Of a stretch of DNA of 64,000 nt, positions 61,488 to 64,000 are shown one piece after another (within the stretch, counting starts at the first letter, position 1; the number at the start of each line of letters is the position of its first letter). The translations under genes and the position numbers were made by a program. The stretch is from NCBI GenBank assembly GCA_014728295.1, contig WJLW01000007.1, positions 1-64,000 of the forward strand, written 5' to 3'. Under the pieces are notes generated by a model that saw nothing but the letters and a program-made list of their open reading frames with translations, searched no databases and was not told the DNA's origin. The DNA is from Chitinivibrionales bacterium. Its GTDB lineage: Bacteria; Fibrobacterota; Chitinivibrionia; Chitinivibrionales; WJKA01.

Positions 61488-64000
61488 ATGAACAATGCTT
61501 ATGATGCAGTCATTATCGGTGCAGGCATCGGCGGCCTGACCTGCGGTGCCTTTCTGGCGCGTGCCGGCAAGAGAGTGCTGGTGCTCGAGCAGCATACCAG
61601 GATCGGCGGCTATGCGCACCAGTTCAAGCGCAAAAAGTTCCGGTTCGACTCCGGCATTCACTCGGTTCCTCTGGCTGATGACGGCATGATTATGCACCTG
61701 CTCAAATTACTGGAAGTGGACCACCTGATTTCGCCCGTCAGTCTGGATGCCATGTATCGGCTGATTACCCCCGAAATTTCTTTTACGGTTCCGTCAGACT
61801 CACACCGCATTGTCGATGCACTTTATCGGCGTTTTCCACACCGGCATGCAGAAATCGATGCGCTGTTGAGTGATATGCGTCGCTTCTACGATGTTCTGGC
61901 CCGGCCTATATTCGATTTTGAATTTTGCTATCGTGAGGAAGACATCACCTTCCTTCGCCGCTATCACAATCTTTCCTACGAAGAGTATATCAAAAATTTT
62001 ATTTCCGATCCCCTCCTGCGTCAGGTTTTCTACGCCATGTGGCCCTATGGCGGCACGCCACCGGATTATGCTCCTGCCGTTTTTTATGCGATGATGTTTG
62101 TGATCCACTTCCTGGAAGGTTCGCATTACGCAGACGGCTCGTTTGCCAAACTGGCCGCTGCTCTCGCTTCGGCGATCACGACGCGCGGCGGTGAGGTGCG
62201 CACCAGATCTCGGGTCGCATCGATTGCGGTGGAAAACGGCAGTGCGCGTTCGGTCTTGACGGTCAATGGAGAAGAATTCGTAACGCACTTGGTTGTATCG
62301 AATATCAGCCCATACAATCTGCACTTTGAAATGCTGGGCCCCCGCAATCAACGCAAGCTGATCAAAAAACGGCTGGCCAATCTGAGGCCGTCCGTATCGT
62401 CACTGGGCGTGTATCTGGGGCTCTCTGAGGATGTGACGCAACGCCTGGACGGCAATAACATCACGTTCTGGTTTAAAACTGGGAAGCATGCCGATATTTA
62501 CGGGAATATTCGTGCCGGAAAAAGTGGTGTGATAGATCATCTCTGCCTGCTCACGGCGGCTTCTAAAGAAACGCAACCAACCTTGACCCTGCTGACACTT
62601 GCAGAGCAGGAAGCATCAACCAACTGGAAACGCGAAAAACAGCTGGTGGCCGAAAAGATGCTTGACCGGGCGGATACAATTATCCCCGGCTTGCGCTCTC
62701 TGGTCGATCTGATCGAAATCGGCTCACCCGATACGTTTGAACGCTATACCGGCAATACCGCGGGCGCATTATACGGATTTGAAAATACCAGAGAAATGTA
62801 CGGCGAAGCCAAATTGCCAAAAACCACGCACATCAAAAATCTCTACCAGACCGGTCACTGGGGCACGCCCGGCGGAGGTGTATGGAACGTTATGTACAAT
62901 GCTTATGCGACATCCAAAATTATTCTCGATAGGTCCGGCCCCGCTCTGGGGAATAAGAAAAAGCCGGTCGTTGGATCGATATCGCACAATATGAAGATAC
63001 GATTGATTTATCCCCGGTTCAAAAAATTTCTCGAAGGACACGCAGAGCTTGACGAAGTTGTCCGCGAGCATCTGGTCGGCAACTATACCATGCCGCCTTC
63101 GCTGGGTCTGCCTGTTCTCGCTGCGTGCACGCCCGGAGAAATAGAGCTGCGCCTGACCGATGATAATATCGGCGACCCGATTGATTTTGATGAAAAGGTT
63201 GACCTGGTGGCCATAAGCTGCTTTACGCCCCAGGGCCGGCGTGCCTATGATATCGGCGATGCGTTTCGCTCCCGCGGTGTAAAGGTCATACTGGGCGGCA
63301 TTCATCCGACGGGTATCCCGCACGAAGCATTGCAGCATGCCGATGCCGTGTGCGTTGGCGAGGTGGAGCCGGTATGGGACCAGATCCTGGCCGACCTTAA
63401 ATCCGGTAATCTGAAGAAGCTATATCAGGCTCCCGATAATTATGATCTTGCTTCGATGCCCATACCCGACCGCTCGATATTCGCTTCCGACAAGTATACG
63501 TGGAACGCGCATATCGTGCTGACAACGCGCGGCTGCCCGGTGCGCTGCGATATGTGTCCGGTACCCAACAAAGAAGGCCCGACCTTGCGCTTTCGACCGG
63601 TTGACGAGGTTGTTCGGGACATACAGAGCATGCCGTATAAAGAGTTTTACTTTGCCGACGATACGATTATGATTCCCGGCAAACGCTGCGAGAAGTACCT
63701 GTTCAAACTGATGGAACGTACCTCCGAGCTTGACGTCAGCATCTTTATGGCCTCGACCATGATGATGCGCCCCGATCCTCAACTCTACAAAACGCTTGCC
63801 GCGGGAGGCGCTACTTCGATGTATACCGTGTGGGGATTTGACCGCATTTCACGCCGCCTGCTCAGTCCCGATTGTACCAGGCAAGAGTGGCAGGCCGGCA
63901 TCGATCTGGTGCACATGAATGGAGATGCCGGCATCCATTACTTCGCGTCATTCGGCATCGGTTTTGACGATCATGACGAAGGGGTTTTTGACCGCATTCT
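61488..64000 (+). CDS. Fusion: phytoene-desaturase-like flavoprotein + B12-binding radical SAM enzyme (runs off window)
   Basis: One frame stays open from ATG 61488 to the window end, at least 837 codons. Residues 1 to about 485 are a complete CrtI/CrtISO-like FAD oxidoreductase: AVIIGAGIGGLTCGAFLARA, IGGYAHQFKRKKFRFDSGIH, and the closing NLYQTGHWGTPGGGVWN then AYATSKIIL. From about residue 502 (MKIRLIYPRFKKF, which looks like the natural start of a free-standing enzyme) comes a BchE-type B12-binding domain (VDLVAISCFTPQGRRAYDIG, VILGGIHPTGIPHEAL, CVGEVEPVW), without the DxHxxG motif. Radical SAM cysteines follow at 683, 687 and 690 (RGCPVRCDMCP), then FYFADDTIM. A standalone GTG at 61482 is an alternative start. 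The end of the protein is not visible. Confidence 0.92.
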   Translation, partial: MNNAYDAVIIGAGIGGLTCGAFLARAGKRVLVLEQHTRIGGYAHQFKRKKFRFDSGIHSVPLADDGMIMHLLKLLEVDHLISPVSLDAMYRLITPEISFTVPSDSHRIVDALYRRFPHRHAEIDALLSDMRRFYDVLARPIFDFEFCYREEDITFLRRYHNLSYEEYIKNFISDPLLRQVFYAMWPYGGTPPDYAPAVFYAMMFVIHFLEGSHYADGSFAKLAAALASAITTRGGEVRTRSRVASIAVENGSARSVLTVNGEEFVTHLVVSNISPYNLHFEMLGPRNQRKLIKKRLANLRPSVSSLGVYLGLSEDVTQRLDGNNITFWFKTGKHADIYGNIRAGKSGVIDHLCLLTAASKETQPTLTLLTLAEQEASTNWKREKQLVAEKMLDRADTIIPGLRSLVDLIEIGSPDTFERYTGNTAGALYGFENTREMYGEAKLPKTTHIKNLYQTGHWGTPGGGVWNVMYNAYATSKIILDRSGPALGNKKKPVVGSISHNMKIRLIYPRFKKFLEGHAELDEVVREHLVGNYTMPPSLGLPVLAACTPGEIELRLTDDNIGDPIDFDEKVDLVAISCFTPQGRRAYDIGDAFRSRGVKVILGGIHPTGIPHEALQHADAVCVGEVEPVWDQILADLKSGNLKKLYQAPDNYDLASMPIPDRSIFASDKYTWNAHIVLTTRGCPVRCDMCPVPNKEGPTLRFRPVDEVVRDIQSMPYKEFYFADDTIMIPGKRCEKYLFKLMERTSELDVSIFMASTMMMRPDPQLYKTLAAGGATSMYTVWGFDRISRRLLSPDCTRQEWQAGIDLVHMNGDAGIHYFASFGIGFDDHDEGVFDRI

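Overview
The window is 64 kb of chromosome from a Gram-negative bacterium. The evidence for an outer membrane is a complete RND/TolC efflux operon, several signal-peptide-bearing beta-barrel-like proteins and an LpxL-type acyltransferase. Metabolic clues are an aldehyde:ferredoxin oxidoreductase, a cobalamin-dependent ribonucleotide reductase, a 2[4Fe-4S] ferredoxin paired with a geranylgeranyl-reductase-like flavoprotein, and a B12-binding radical SAM enzyme, which suggest an anaerobic or micro-oxic life. The lineage cannot be fixed from the sequence alone. The mix of LacI/GntR sugar-type regulators, a large glycosidase-like protein and AOR would fit Fibrobacterota/Chitinispirillum-like or related FCB bacteria, at low confidence. 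Coding density is high; no tRNA, rRNA, CRISPR array, IS element or prophage was seen.

Layout. 1-7.1 kb: end of an outer-membrane protein, an exported peptidase/beta-propeller protein, then a tight three-gene set (LOG-like protein, aldehyde ferredoxin oxidoreductase, class II aldolase). 7.1-17.8 kb: a 1004-residue glycosidase-like protein preceded by an operator-like palindrome, two STAS proteins with an HD-GYP protein, two divergent regulators (a LacI type, and an unusual one with two GntR helices plus a LacI-type sensor), and small envelope proteins. 17.9-26.8 kb: HNH protein, trpF-trpC-trpG and trpE on the minus strand with a receptor Ser/Thr kinase gene inserted on the opposite strand between trpG and trpE, then valS, whose reading frame is broken in a G9 run. 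26.9-37.3 kb: an HtrA protease beside a protease-dead relative, ferredoxin plus flavoprotein, ahcY, a U32 family protein, thyA-folA and a YceI protein. 37.4-50.4 kb: the RND operon, an exported Ntn hydrolase, RtcB, a class III nucleotide cyclase with an HDOD protein, and a structured intergenic segment. 50.4-54.3 kb: prfB with its programmed frameshift, and nrdJ behind a promoter carrying two NrdR-box-like sites.

54.9-64.0 kb (runs off the end) is the most interesting region: a type II fatty-acid/polyketide-like cluster. It encodes a ketoreductase (FabG), a dehydratase (FabZ), an active ketosynthase, a second ketosynthase lacking all three catalytic residues (chain-length-factor-like), an acyl carrier protein, an LpxL-like acyltransferase, a phytoene-desaturase-like flavoprotein, and an uninterrupted reading frame of at least 837 codons that fuses a second desaturase-like flavoprotein to a B12-binding radical SAM enzyme. 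The set implies ACP-bound chain building, dehydrogenation to a polyene, radical chemistry (methylation or cyclisation) and transfer to a lipid. The combination recalls the candidate gene sets proposed for ladderane lipids in anammox bacteria and, for the KS/CLF/ACP/LpxL part, aryl polyene clusters, but it matches neither exactly in what can be seen here.
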